Assembly: GCA_963828385.1 (NCBI GenBank)
Contig: CAWHEF010000002.1
Location: 434,001-498,000, forward strand
DNA length: 64,000 nucleotides
Source of the DNA: Bog-756 sp963828385
Lineage (GTDB): Bacteria; Actinomycetota; Acidimicrobiia; Acidimicrobiales; RAAP-2
Direction: 5' to 3'
In this document: piece after piece, positions 54,165-63,250 of the stretch
How positions within the stretch are numbered: position 1 is the first letter of the stretch
How the letters are laid out: every line of letters starts with the position of its first letter
Program-made: the position numbers and the translations under genes
Notes under the pieces: model-generated
Told to the model about the DNA's origin: nothing
Seen by the model: the letters and a program-made list of their open reading frames with translations, nothing else
The model's database searches: none

Positions 54165-55505
54165 ATGGGACCCCTGGCTGATTTGGATCGCACGGAGCAG
54201 GTGGACCGGATGCTGGATCCGGCGATCGAGGCGATGAACCGGACCGCTTTGCTCGGCTATCAGGAACATCGTCTCCTCGAGACGCTCGAGTACGTGGAAG
54301 CGCACTCGCCGTTCTTCGCCGAGGTCTGGCAGTCATCCGGAGTCCGGGCGAGTGGGATCTCCAGCATGGCGGACTTCCGTGACCGGATCCCTTTTGTCGA
54401 CAAGGACACGATTCGCACGTACAGGCGGGATCGTGGAGATGCGCTCGGCGGTCTCCGGCGGATGGAGCACGTCGCCACTCTGACATCGAGTACCGGCACC
54501 ACGGGTGATCCTCTGATACTCCCTACTGGCTACGGCTACGGCCCCATGGACAGCGGTGGCCTGGTCCGCGACTGGTGGGAGATAGGGGTCCGTCCTGGCG
54601 ATGCGGTGGCCTTCATGCTGTTCACGTTCCGAGGCCCGGCGTGGCTCACACCGCACGCCCTGGGGGCGTCGTGCGTGCTGTTCGACCACCATCCGGCGGA
54701 GTTCGCCCGGTGGTGCCGCGCCTCCATCGAGCTGCGGCCCACCCTTCTCTACCTCCTGAGTGGTCCCCTCATCATGGCGCTCGCCTACATGGAGGAGAAC
54801 GGGATGCTCGACCACGACCTCGCCGAGGTGTTCGCCAGCTACAAGGGAATCATCATCGGTGGTGAGCACCTCGGCATGAGTCCCCGCTCCGACCTCGAGC
54901 GCTGGGGGGCTGAGCCGTTCCTTCACTCGGCCGTCGGCGATGTGGGCAGTGCCACCGAGTGCCGGGAGCATGACGGCCTTCATTTCAGCGAGGACACGAT
55001 CTTGGTCGAGATCCTCGACCCCGAGGGAACTGACCCGGTTGCTGAAGGCGAGGTGGGGGAGTTGGTGGCTACGACACTGGTGCCTCGCAACGGCAACCCT
55101 CTGGTCCGCTACCGATCGGAGGACTTGGTGCGGGCCTACACTGCCCCCTGCGGCTGCGGCCGCACGGGCATGCGCCTGTGGCCGGTCGGTCGAAAGGGCG
55201 ACGAGGTGGTGGTGGACGGCCGCTCGGTCCTCCCCATGGACATCTGGGGCGTGGTGGAGTCGGTGCCGGAGTCTGCTGCCGGGTACTTCCAGGTCGTCCG
55301 GACCCGTCGAGAGATGCCTGGGCTCTCCGTTCGTGTGGGCTTCGACCCCGATGCCAGTGATCGGTCGCCGGCGGAGGTGCGAGCCGACCTCACCGAGGCC
55401 ATCGCCGCCACCATCGGCGTTTCTCCCGAGGTTGAACTGGTCGAGAACGCGGTGCTACTGCGGCAGGGGCCACCGCACAAGATCCCGCGGGTGGTGCCTT
55501 CGTGA
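54165..55505 (+). CDS. Phenylacetate-CoA ligase (PaaK)-like protein
   Basis: AMP-forming CoA ligase of the PaaK branch, 446 residues. The P-loop is TLTSSTGTTGDPLILPTG; further marks are SAVGDVGSATECREHDGLHF, VPRNGNPLVRYRSEDLVRAY, the Cys-rich PCGCGRTG typical of PaaK and the C-terminal Lys in GPPHKIPRVV. It would activate an aryl or alicyclic carboxylate to its CoA ester with ATP. ATG 54165 is preferred to 54087, which would run through the operators. The next gene starts inside its stop codon. Confidence 0.88.
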   Translation: MGPLADLDRTEQVDRMLDPAIEAMNRTALLGYQEHRLLETLEYVEAHSPFFAEVWQSSGVRASGISSMADFRDRIPFVDKDTIRTYRRDRGDALGGLRRMEHVATLTSSTGTTGDPLILPTGYGYGPMDSGGLVRDWWEIGVRPGDAVAFMLFTFRGPAWLTPHALGASCVLFDHHPAEFARWCRASIELRPTLLYLLSGPLIMALAYMEENGMLDHDLAEVFASYKGIIIGGEHLGMSPRSDLERWGAEPFLHSAVGDVGSATECREHDGLHFSEDTILVEILDPEGTDPVAEGEVGELVATTLVPRNGNPLVRYRSEDLVRAYTAPCGCGRTGMRLWPVGRKGDEVVVDGRSVLPMDIWGVVESVPESAAGYFQVVRTRREMPGLSVRVGFDPDASDRSPAEVRADLTEAIAATIGVSPEVELVENAVLLRQGPPHKIPRVVPS

Positions 55506-56219
55506 CCGACCGGGACCTTGGGGCCGTCTTGACCCCACCGGGGGATTCGATCTGGGGATACGGGCGCTACGGCGACGATCAGCTCCTTCCCCTCAGCCAT
55601 GACGACGTCAGGCACGACACGGCGGCGGCTGCCAGGGCGCTCCGGGCGATCGCTCTGCCCGACCGGTCGATCATCCTCCTGGCGGCCAAGGTTGCCGATG
55701 TCGGCCATCTCCATCCCCTCCAAGAGGCGGCGCGCAACCTGGGACACGTGGTGGTCAACGCCGACGCCTCGGCCGGGGACGTGGAGCGAGTGGCGATGTT
55801 CACCCGGTTGCTTCCCGTCGTCGCCGTCGTCGGTGTCAACGTCGAGATGCTCGACGGCATGGCCGAGGGCGGTCTGGATCCTGCCGAGGTGTTCTCCGGG
55901 GTTTCCGTCGTCGTGGCAACCGGGGCCGCCCGGCAACGCCTGGCCGAGAGGGGTGTGGATGCCCTCCTCCTCGAGTTCCTCGGTCCGGCCCTGGCCATCG
56001 AGTGTCGTCACCGCCGTCTGCATGTCGACGGGCTGCAGTGGTCGGTCGAGGACGAGGGCGGAGCATTCCGCGTGACCAGTGCTGCTCCCGCGGGCGTTGT
56101 CGGTCAAGGGATTCGATACCGGTCTGCAGGGTCGACTCCCGGGTGGCCCATGCCCGTGCGGTCGGAACGACCCGGCCATCGATCTGGTGCCTACCGAGGA
56201 TGCCGGGGACCGCGGATGA
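55502..56219 (+). CDS. Small PaaK-like partner protein, one frameshift
   Basis: Protein of about 238 residues that looks like a cut-down relative of the PaaK-like ligase: LPDRSIILLAAKVADVGHLHPLQEAA, VVVNADASAGDVERVAMFTRLLPVVAVVGVNVEML, and a C-terminal GGPCPCGRNDPAIDLVP like the Cys-rich segment of PaaK, but no SSGTTG nucleotide loop. One extra base near 56091-56097 (CCCGCGG) removes the true end and fuses the frame with the next gene, giving a false 758-residue fusion. With the base removed, TGA at 56217 overlaps the next ATG. Likely a non-catalytic or companion subunit of the ligase; its role is unknown. Confidence 0.72.
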
Positions 56220-57778
56220 CCGGTCATCACGTAAACGGGGAGTCGACTGTATCGACGCTGCTGAGCGAGCATGCTCGCAGCCGAACCGATCACGTGGCCA
56301 CCATCTGCGGTGATCGGCGATTCACCTGGGGACAGTTCCGCGACCGGGAGCTCCGGCTGGCCGGAGCCCTGCACGCCGCCGGGGTCCGCCGTGGCGATCG
56401 CGTCCTCTGGATGGGCCAGAACTGTCACCGCGTGGTCGAGACCCTGGCCGCCTGTGCGGAGATCGGCGCCATCCTGTGCCCGGTCAACTGGCGTCAGTCG
56501 TCCGCCGAGCTGGTCTTCGTCCTCGAGGATGCCGACCCGGCCGTGGTCTTCTGGCAGGAGGAGGAGGTCGGGGCCACGATCCGGGCCGCCCGTGACGGGG
56601 CCCGCGTGTCGACCAGATGGATCAGGCACGATGCCGCGGGTGCGCCCACCGACGAGGAGGTGTTCGAGGCGTTCCTAGGCGCGGGGCCGCCGCTGCCCAC
56701 GATGGTCCCGACCATGCCGGACGACGCTGTGCTCATGCTCTACACCGGGGCCTTCGAGGGGCGCCCGCACGGGGCCTGCCTCAGCAACCGGTCGGTTCTC
56801 ACCGTCGGGGTCGCCAACGCCATGGTGCGGGAGCTGCGTTCCGAGGACGTGTTCTTGAACTCGGGACCGTTGTTCCATCTCGGCACGTGGATGTGCACCC
56901 TAGCCACCATGGTCCTCGGAGCGGCCAACGTCTTCGTCACCCGGGTCGACGCCGAACACCTGCTGGGTGTGATCGCCGACCACGGCTGCACGGGAGCCTT
57001 CCTCATGCCGACGACCATCGACGACCTGGTGGTCCTCAATGCTGCGAAGGGGTTCGACCTTCGTAGCCTGCGGTGGCCGACGTCTGCGTGCAGCGCCGAG
57101 TGGGCTGCGATGGTGTCCCCCGACGAGAGCGGGTGGGCCAGGCGTCCGGGCGGGACCGGCCAGACCGAGGTCGGGGGCATGGTCACCTTCGGCGCACTGG
57201 GCGGTGAGGGCCTGCACGGTAGGCCTTTCCCCCTCATGCAGCTCCGGGTGGTCGACCCCGAGGGAAACGACGTGCCCGTCGACGAGGTCGGGGAGATGGT
57301 GGTCCGAGGGCCGATGGTCATGAACGGCTACCACAACCGCCCCGAGCTGAATGCCTACAAGTTCCGCGACGACTGGTACCACACCGGTGATCTAGCCCGT
57401 CGCCACGGGGACGGCTCGGTGACCTTCATCGCTCCCATGTCGAGGATGATCAAGTCGGCGGCCGAGAACATCTATCCGGCTGAGGTCGAGGCCTGCCTCC
57501 GCTCCCATCCCGACGTGCGCGCCGCTGCCGTCATCGGCGTCCCCGACGACCGCTGGGCGCAGTCGGTCAAGGCCATCGTCGTGCTCGAAGACGAAGCGAC
57601 CGCCGATCCCGACGTCCTGATCGACCACTGTCGCTCGTCGATCGCTTCCTACAAGAAGCCGCGGATGGTCACGTTCGTCGACGAGCTGCCCATGCGGGAC
57701 TTCGCCATCGACTATGACGCGCTCGACAAGGCGCACGGAGGCGGGGGCTACCCCGGAGGAGGGTACCGAAGTGCCTGA
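56216..57778 (+). CDS. AMP-dependent acyl-CoA ligase-like protein
   Basis: ANL-superfamily protein of 520 residues. The nucleotide loop reads MLYTGAFEGRPHGACLS rather than the standard SGTTG-PKG; later motifs are GGTGQTEVGG, MNGYHNRPELNAYKFRDDWYHTGDLARR and SAAENIYPAEVEACLRSHPDVRAAAVIG, all normal. Near the C-terminus, where the adenylating Lys of GKxxR is expected, the sequence is LPMRDFAIDYDALD without an obvious Lys. ATG 56216 overlaps the previous stop. It may be a thioesterifying half-enzyme or a diverged ligase that works with the PaaK-like pair. Confidence 0.87.
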   Translation: MTGHHVNGESTVSTLLSEHARSRTDHVATICGDRRFTWGQFRDRELRLAGALHAAGVRRGDRVLWMGQNCHRVVETLAACAEIGAILCPVNWRQSSAELVFVLEDADPAVVFWQEEEVGATIRAARDGARVSTRWIRHDAAGAPTDEEVFEAFLGAGPPLPTMVPTMPDDAVLMLYTGAFEGRPHGACLSNRSVLTVGVANAMVRELRSEDVFLNSGPLFHLGTWMCTLATMVLGAANVFVTRVDAEHLLGVIADHGCTGAFLMPTTIDDLVVLNAAKGFDLRSLRWPTSACSAEWAAMVSPDESGWARRPGGTGQTEVGGMVTFGALGGEGLHGRPFPLMQLRVVDPEGNDVPVDEVGEMVVRGPMVMNGYHNRPELNAYKFRDDWYHTGDLARRHGDGSVTFIAPMSRMIKSAAENIYPAEVEACLRSHPDVRAAAVIGVPDDRWAQSVKAIVVLEDEATADPDVLIDHCRSSIASYKKPRMVTFVDELPMRDFAIDYDALDKAHGGGGYPGGGYRSA

Positions 57779-58994
57779 AGGGAATGGCCACTCGCTCCGG
57801 GACCGGACGGCCATCGTCGGGGTGGGAGCGACGCCCTTCTACCGCCGAGGGGCCTCCGCCCCTCAGACCACTCTCGAGCTGGCCGGCAAGGCGGTGCTGG
57901 CCGCGGTGGCCGACGCCGGGCTCGGGCCCGACGACATCGACGGGTTCGCTCTCTACACCGGGGGCGGTTTCGACCCGGCCCTTCTGGCCCAGTCGCTCGG
58001 CATCCCCAATGTCCGCTTCACCGCCACCCTGACCGGCGGTGGTGGCGGTGCTGCCGGCGCGGTGGGGCTGGCGGCCGCCGGCATCCTGTCCGGACATGCC
58101 GACGTGGTGGTCAGCGTCATGTCCATGCAGCAGCCCGGGGCGGCCAGGTTCGGGTCCGCCTTCGCCCGCAAGGATTCGGGCGCCTATTCGGCCCCGGCCA
58201 CCCCCGAGTCCGACTTCATCGCCCACGCCGGTCTGATGGGCCCGGGCCAGATGTTCGCCATCCTGACCCAACGCCATATGCACCAGTACGGGACAACGCG
58301 CAACCACCTGGCCGAGGTGGCCATCTCCACCCGACAGAACGCCCTCAACCGGCCCTCGGCGCTCATGCGCTCGCCGTTGACCGAGGAGGACTACTTCGCT
58401 GCCCGGATGATCTCGGAACCCTTCTGTTTGTTCGATTACTGCCTCGAGTGTGACGGCGCAGTGGCGGTGGTCACCACGTCGGCGGAGCGGGCTCGTGACC
58501 TCCGCAGGCCTCCTGTGTTCGTGACGGCTAGCGCCCAGGGCGGGTCGGGCGACTGGGGTCAGGCCATCAGCTGGATGGGCATGCCCGATGACATTTTCGC
58601 CTCCTCCGGGCACCGTCCGGTTGCCGCCGATCTCTATCGAAGGGCAGGCCTCGGGCCGGCCGACGTGGACGTGGCCCTCATCTATGACCACTTCACGGGC
58701 ATGGTCCTCATGCAACTCGAGGACTACGGGTTCTGTCCTGTCGGCGAGTCCGGACCCTTCGTGGCCGACGGGAACATCCGGTATCTCGGAGGGTCGATCC
58801 CGGTCAACACCCACGGGGGGAACCTCTCCGACGCCTACATCATCGGCTTCACCCACGTGGTGGAGGCGGTCGAGCAGCTGCGGGGGACTGCCATCAACCA
58901 GGTGCCCAACGCCGAGGTGGCCCTGGTCACCGGGGGTCCCGCCCCGCTGCCGGTGAGCGGGCTGATCTTGAAGAGGGAGCCGACCCGTGTCTGA
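57771..58994 (+). CDS. Thiolase-fold lipid-transfer protein (Ltp-like), lacks nucleophilic Cys
   Basis: Thiolase-fold protein of 407 residues: TAIVGVGATPFYRRG, VVSVMSMQQPGAARFGS, YDHFTGMVLMQLEDYGFC and SIPVNTHGGNLSDAYIIGFTHVVEAVEQLRG. At the usual nucleophile position it reads ATLTGGGGGAAGAV, with no Cys. Proteins of this kind with a DUF35 partner form side-chain retro-aldolases (Ltp2 with ChsH2-type DUF35) in steroid breakdown; the DUF35 gene directly follows here. GTG 57771 has GGAGGAGGG upstream and overlaps the ligase stop. Confidence 0.88.
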   Translation: MPEGNGHSLRDRTAIVGVGATPFYRRGASAPQTTLELAGKAVLAAVADAGLGPDDIDGFALYTGGGFDPALLAQSLGIPNVRFTATLTGGGGGAAGAVGLAAAGILSGHADVVVSVMSMQQPGAARFGSAFARKDSGAYSAPATPESDFIAHAGLMGPGQMFAILTQRHMHQYGTTRNHLAEVAISTRQNALNRPSALMRSPLTEEDYFAARMISEPFCLFDYCLECDGAVAVVTTSAERARDLRRPPVFVTASAQGGSGDWGQAISWMGMPDDIFASSGHRPVAADLYRRAGLGPADVDVALIYDHFTGMVLMQLEDYGFCPVGESGPFVADGNIRYLGGSIPVNTHGGNLSDAYIIGFTHVVEAVEQLRGTAINQVPNAEVALVTGGPAPLPVSGLILKREPTRV

Positions 58995-59478
58995 GCGCTC
59001 GCAGAGCTCGCCCGATGACGTGGCCGTGGCCGCCCCGGCGGCCATGGTGTCCCTGGCCCCCAACGCCTGGACGGAGCCCTTCTGGCTGTCGGCCGCCAAG
59101 CACCAGCTCATCGTCCAGCGATGCCTGGCCTGTGGCACCGTGCGCCAGCCCCCGGGGCCCTTCTGTCCGAAATGCCGCACCCAGGACAGTGACTGGATGG
59201 ACCTGGGCGGGCGGGCCACCCTCTACAGCTTCACCGTGATCCGCCACGCCCTGGCCCCACCTTTGCGTGAATTCCTGCCCATGGTCATCGCCGTGGTGGC
59301 GCCCGACGAGGCGCCCGCGGCCCGCCTGGTAGCCAATCTGGTCGAGGTCGGGGTGGGGGACGTGGCGATAGGGATGCCCCTCGAAGTGATCTGGGAGGAT
59401 GCCGACGACGGGGTCTCCGTCTACCGGTTCAGGCCTGCCGACCCAACACTCCGCCGGACCAAGGAGATCAGCCCATGA
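58987..59478 (+). CDS. Zn-ribbon/OB-fold protein (DUF35)
   Basis: Protein of 163 residues with a four-Cys zinc ribbon (RCLACGTVRQPPGPFCPKC) followed by an OB-fold (GGRATLYSFTVIRHALAPPL, VAPDEAPAARLVANLV, VGMPLEVIWEDADDG). DUF35 proteins bind acyl-CoA and support thiolase- or hydratase-like partners. GTG 58987 overlaps the thiolase-like stop, as expected of a complex made in equal amounts. Probably forms an aldolase with the upstream protein. Confidence 0.9.
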   Translation: MSERSQSSPDDVAVAAPAAMVSLAPNAWTEPFWLSAAKHQLIVQRCLACGTVRQPPGPFCPKCRTQDSDWMDLGGRATLYSFTVIRHALAPPLREFLPMVIAVVAPDEAPAARLVANLVEVGVGDVAIGMPLEVIWEDADDGVSVYRFRPADPTLRRTKEISP

Positions 59479-60579
59479 CCCAGACAACGCCACAGACGTC
59501 ACAGACGGGCGAGCTCCTCATTTCGACCGACTCGCATGTGACCGAGCCCATCGACCTGTACGCCGATCGAATGAACGAGGCCCTCCGGGACCGGGCCCCT
59601 CGGATCATCAACACCGATGGATGGCGCACCCTCTTCGTCGAAGGCCTGGCCCCCCGCAAGCTCATGACCGAGAGTGAGCTCGACATGGCCATCGTGGGAG
59701 GTTCCGACCCGGATCAACGGCTGCGGGAGCAGTCCCAGGACGGCGTGTCAGCCGAGGTCATCTTCCCCACCTTCGCACTCCAGGCCTGTTTCGCCCCCGA
59801 CGACGCCGGCCTTCAGCTGGCGCTGTGTCGCGCCTACAACGACTGGGCCCTGGAGGCCATGGGTGGTCATCACCGAATGTTGCCGGTTGCCCTCGTGCCC
59901 ATGATCGACCTCGACGATGCCATCACCGAGGCCACCAGGGTGGCAAATCTCGGGTTTCGTGCCCTCTTCTTGCCGGCTCGTGTTCCGAGCAGGCCGTACA
60001 ACGACCCCGGGTACGATCGCTTCTGGGCCGTGGCCGACGACCTCGGTCTCCCTCTCACCTTCCACTCCGGGACCGGCTACGAGCCGCGGATCGCCAGGGG
60101 GCCAGGAGCCGCGGTCATCAACTACATCCTCGGTGCCCAGCTCGATGGTCCGTCGGTGATGCTGGCCATGGCTGCCGGCGGAGCGCTCGATCGGTTCCCA
60201 AAGCTCCGTATCGTGACGGTCGAGACCGGAGCGTCATGGCTGGCGTGGATCATGACGCAGGCCGACCTGATCTACGAGGCCCACTCGATGTTCTCCAAGA
60301 AGCACTTGACGATGAAGCCGAGCGAGCTCATCGCCCGTCAGGCCCATGCCACGTTCATGAATCGATCCCGTCGCCATCAACAATCGCCACATCACCGGGA
60401 TCGAGGCGATCATGTGGGGCAATGACTATCCCCACCCTGAGGGCACGTGGCCCGACTCGGCGGCAGCACTGGCCGAGCAGTTCAAAGACGTACCGGACGA
60501 CGAGAGAACGGCGATGGTGTGCGGTACGGCGGCTCGTGTCTTCGGTTTCGACTTGGACCTTCTGCAACCCCGGGCCTGA
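59475..60579 (+). CDS. Amidohydrolase (TIM-barrel), one frameshift
   Basis: Amidohydrolase-2 type protein, about 367 residues when repaired. STDSHVTEPIDLYADRM at the N-terminus (first His ligand), FHSGTGYEPR in the middle and ITGIEAIMWGNDYPHPEGTWPDS near the end (Asp ligand) match the amidohydrolase at 16633. The frame breaks near 60362 after ATFMN by one extra C; removing it gives DPVAINNRHITG and a stop at 60579. ATG 59475 overlaps the DUF35 stop. Last gene of the ligase operon. A CoA-ester or ring hydrolysis step is possible. Confidence 0.85.
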
Positions 60580-60624
60580 CGACCACGCGCAAAGGCGGGT
60601 CCTCCGGGCCGGCGCCGGATGTGG

Positions 60625-62328
60625 CTAGGCGGGAGCTGGCTTTGCTCCCCGCACCAATCGGCCGGGCAGCGCTCCAGTCGCACGACCGTTTCGATAGGTG
60701 ACCTGCCCGGCCACGATCGTGGCGTCGTAACCGCTGGCGGGCTGGCCCAGGCGGCCACCTCCGTGCGGCAGGTCTCGGACCATCTGGGGCCGATGGAGGT
60801 GGAGGTGCTGGGGATCGATCACATTGAGGTCGGCACGGCGACCCACCGACAGGATGCCTCTGTCATGGAGGCCGACGGCCGAGGCGGTGTCAGCGGTTAG
60901 CGCCTTGATCACCGACTCGAGCGGAATTGACCCCATGCCCACGTCCGACCAGCGCTCGATCATGTAGGTCGGCAGGCTGGCGTCGCAGATGACGCCACAA
61001 TGAGCTCCCCCGTCGCCCAGACCCAGGACGGTTGCGCTGCTCGCCAGCAGCGCCTCGGTGGCGGCAATGCTGTTGTCGGCGAAGTTCGCTGCAGGAACGT
61101 ACAGCACGGCTCCCTCGACGAGAAGATCGTAGGTGAACGCCGCCGGATTCGAGCCCGCAGCGCTCGCCCGGGCGTCCATGCTCTGTTGGGTCGATGGCTC
61201 GTAGTCGGCTGCGTTGTCGAGTTCGTACATCCCGGAGAAATCGGTCATCGGCGCTGCCGCCGGCCCGCCCAGCCGACCAGGGAACTCGGAAAGGATTCGC
61301 TGCCGGCGATCTGACGATCGGAGCTCCACGATCCGATCGGCATCGCTCAAGCGAGCGACCTCCCGGTAGCCGTCGGTGGCCATGAACGGGTTCCGCCCAA
61401 CTCCGAAACCGAAGATCAACCCGATCGGACGTCCACTGACCTGTCCTCTGATGTCAACTCCCTCGCACCTCGCCCTCTCGATGAGATCGAGCACTCGACG
61501 CCAACGATCGGGAACATGGTGGAACTGGAGAAGTGACGTGGACAGGGGGCGACCGGAGGTCTCGGCCATCTGACGGATGATGGCGAACTCGGCGTCCACG
61601 TCATCGAAGTCGGAGATGATCTGGAGCACGCCTGTCTTGGATTCACCGAGTGCGCGTGCGATCCCTACCAACTCGTCGGAGCCTGCGGAATAGCTGGGCG
61701 TGACCGTTCCGTCCGAGGCCCGGTGGTTGAGGCTCCGTGAGGTCGAGAAGCCCAGCGCTCCAGCGGCGACGGCCTCCTTGGCCAGGGAGCCCATGAGGGC
61801 GACGTCCTTTGGTGTGGCCGGCTCCCGGTCTACTGCTCGATCTCCCATCGCGAAGACTCGTAGCGGAGCGTGAGGCACCTGCGTGGCCACATCCATATCG
61901 AATCGGCGACCCTCGAGGCGGTCGAGATATTCAGGGAAGGACTCCCAGTTCCACGGCAGACCAGCCGACATGACGACTTCGGGGATGTCTTCGACGCCCT
62001 CCATGAGACTGATCAGTCGAGCGTGGTCTTGCTGATGGCACGGGGCAAAACCGACACCACAATTCCCGGTGACCACCGTCGTCACGCCGTGCTCCGACGA
62101 CGGATCGAGACGTTGGGCCCAGGTGGCGTGGCCGTCGTAGTGGGTGTGGATGTCGACAAAGCCCGGGGTCACGATCCGGTCCGTAGCGTCGATCTCGCTT
62201 TCGCCTTGCCCGTCGCAAGCGCCCACGGCCGCGATACGCCCTTCACGGACGCCGACGTCGCCGACGAACGGCCGGTCGCCCGTCCCATCGACGATCGTGC
62301 CCCTTCGGATCACCAGGCTGTACTGCAC
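60625..62328 (-). CDS. Amidohydrolase, N-acyl-D-amino-acid deacylase type
   Basis: D-aminoacylase-type amidohydrolase, 567 residues. The metal site is in PGFVDIHTHYDGHATW, then TTVVTGNCGVGFAPCHQQDH, GLPWNWESFPEYLDRLEG and VLGLGDGGAHCGVICD. It is a paralogue of the gene at 6992; both lie beside aldehyde dehydrogenases and CoA-pathway genes. Convergent with the ligase operon and divergent from an SDR across an operator-like palindrome. Substrate unknown. Confidence 0.88.
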   Translation of the reverse strand: MQYSLVIRRGTIVDGTGDRPFVGDVGVREGRIAAVGACDGQGESEIDATDRIVTPGFVDIHTHYDGHATWAQRLDPSSEHGVTTVVTGNCGVGFAPCHQQDHARLISLMEGVEDIPEVVMSAGLPWNWESFPEYLDRLEGRRFDMDVATQVPHAPLRVFAMGDRAVDREPATPKDVALMGSLAKEAVAAGALGFSTSRSLNHRASDGTVTPSYSAGSDELVGIARALGESKTGVLQIISDFDDVDAEFAIIRQMAETSGRPLSTSLLQFHHVPDRWRRVLDLIERARCEGVDIRGQVSGRPIGLIFGFGVGRNPFMATDGYREVARLSDADRIVELRSSDRRQRILSEFPGRLGGPAAAPMTDFSGMYELDNAADYEPSTQQSMDARASAAGSNPAAFTYDLLVEGAVLYVPAANFADNSIAATEALLASSATVLGLGDGGAHCGVICDASLPTYMIERWSDVGMGSIPLESVIKALTADTASAVGLHDRGILSVGRRADLNVIDPQHLHLHRPQMVRDLPHGGGRLGQPASGYDATIVAGQVTYRNGRATGALPGRLVRGAKPAPA

Positions 62329-62388
62329 CGACTGTCTCCTTCAGGCCGCCCCGGGTCTCCGTACCGGGACCGTCCCCTCGGTTTCAGG

Positions 62389-62405
62389 TTAGACTCCAAG
62401 TCTAA
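62389..62405. promoter_or_regulatory. Operator-like palindrome TTAGACT-N3-AGTCTAA
   Basis: Perfect seven-base arms around CCA, in the divergent promoter between the amidohydrolase (start 62328) and SDR (start 62441). Different from the CTGA-N7-TCAG type. Confidence 0.6.
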
Positions 62406-62440
62406 ACCAGAAATCGAAGAACCACGAGTCCAGGAGGGAA

Positions 62441-63234
62441 ATGTCGGGTTCGAACATCGTCTCTGTCGGAGAGGGCGAGTTGGACGGCAAGGTGGCCATC
62501 GTCACCGGGGGCGGGGGTGGTATCGGTGCCATCTTCGGGCGGGAGCTCGCTGTCCTGTGGGGCGTCGGTTGTCCTGGCCGATCTGGCCGAGGATCGGGCA
62601 GCAATGGCCGCTGATGAGATCGTACGATGGGGAGGCCAGGCTGTCGGCATGGCCCTGGACGTGACCGACGTCGCCTCCACCCAGGCGGTTGTCTCCACCG
62701 CAAGCTCGACCTTCGGCGGCGTCGATATCCTCGTGAACTGCGCCGCACTCATGGCGGAGATCCCCATCCATCCGCTTGATCGGCTTCCCGTCGAATGGTG
62801 GGAACGGGTGCTGAGCGTCAACGTGACGGGTCCTTTCCTCTGTTCGCAGGCTGCCGTACCGGCGATGGAAGCACGAGGTGGTGGCAGGATCATCAATATG
62901 GTGTCGGCCGGTGCGTTTATGCCAGCCGGCGTGTACGGCGTGAGCAAGTACGCATTGGTCAGTCTGACCTTGAATCTGGCCGCCGAGCTCGGTCATCGCG
63001 GGGTCACCGTCAATGCCATCGCACCGGGGCTGGTCATCGACGAAGCGGGCTACACGGGCCGCTCCGGAAAACGGGATCCGAGAGATGCTCCGGGAGAGGG
63101 TCCCGCTGAAGACGCACGTCGAGGGAACGCCCGAGGATCTCTTCGGCACCCTCCTCCTTCTGGCGGGCCCTCGGGGAGCATGGATCACCGGACAGACCAT
63201 CGGCGTCGACGGTGGCTGGGCCATGCGGTTCTAG
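62441..63234 (+). CDS. SDR family oxidoreductase, two frameshifts
   Basis: Short-chain dehydrogenase, about 264 residues after repair. VAIVTGGGGGIGAIFGREL starts the nucleotide site; after the first shift (near 62543) VVLADLAEDRAAMAADEI continues, with VDILVNCAALMAEIPIHP, INMVSAGAFMPAGVYGVSKYALVSLTLNLA (Ser, Tyr, Lys) and VTVNAIAPGLV. A second extra base near 63057 precedes AAPENGIREMLRERVP and the end ITGQTIGVDGGWAMRF. ATG 62441 has CAGGAGGG upstream. The aldehyde dehydrogenase starts 16 bp later, so they are probably cotranscribed. Confidence 0.85.
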
Positions 63235-63250
63235 ACGAGGAGGCAGACAC

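Noticed and set aside
55502..57778. Single 758-residue two-domain ligase
   Set aside because: The junction reads unlike protein, while the other frame gives a PaaK-like end and a stop overlapping the next start.
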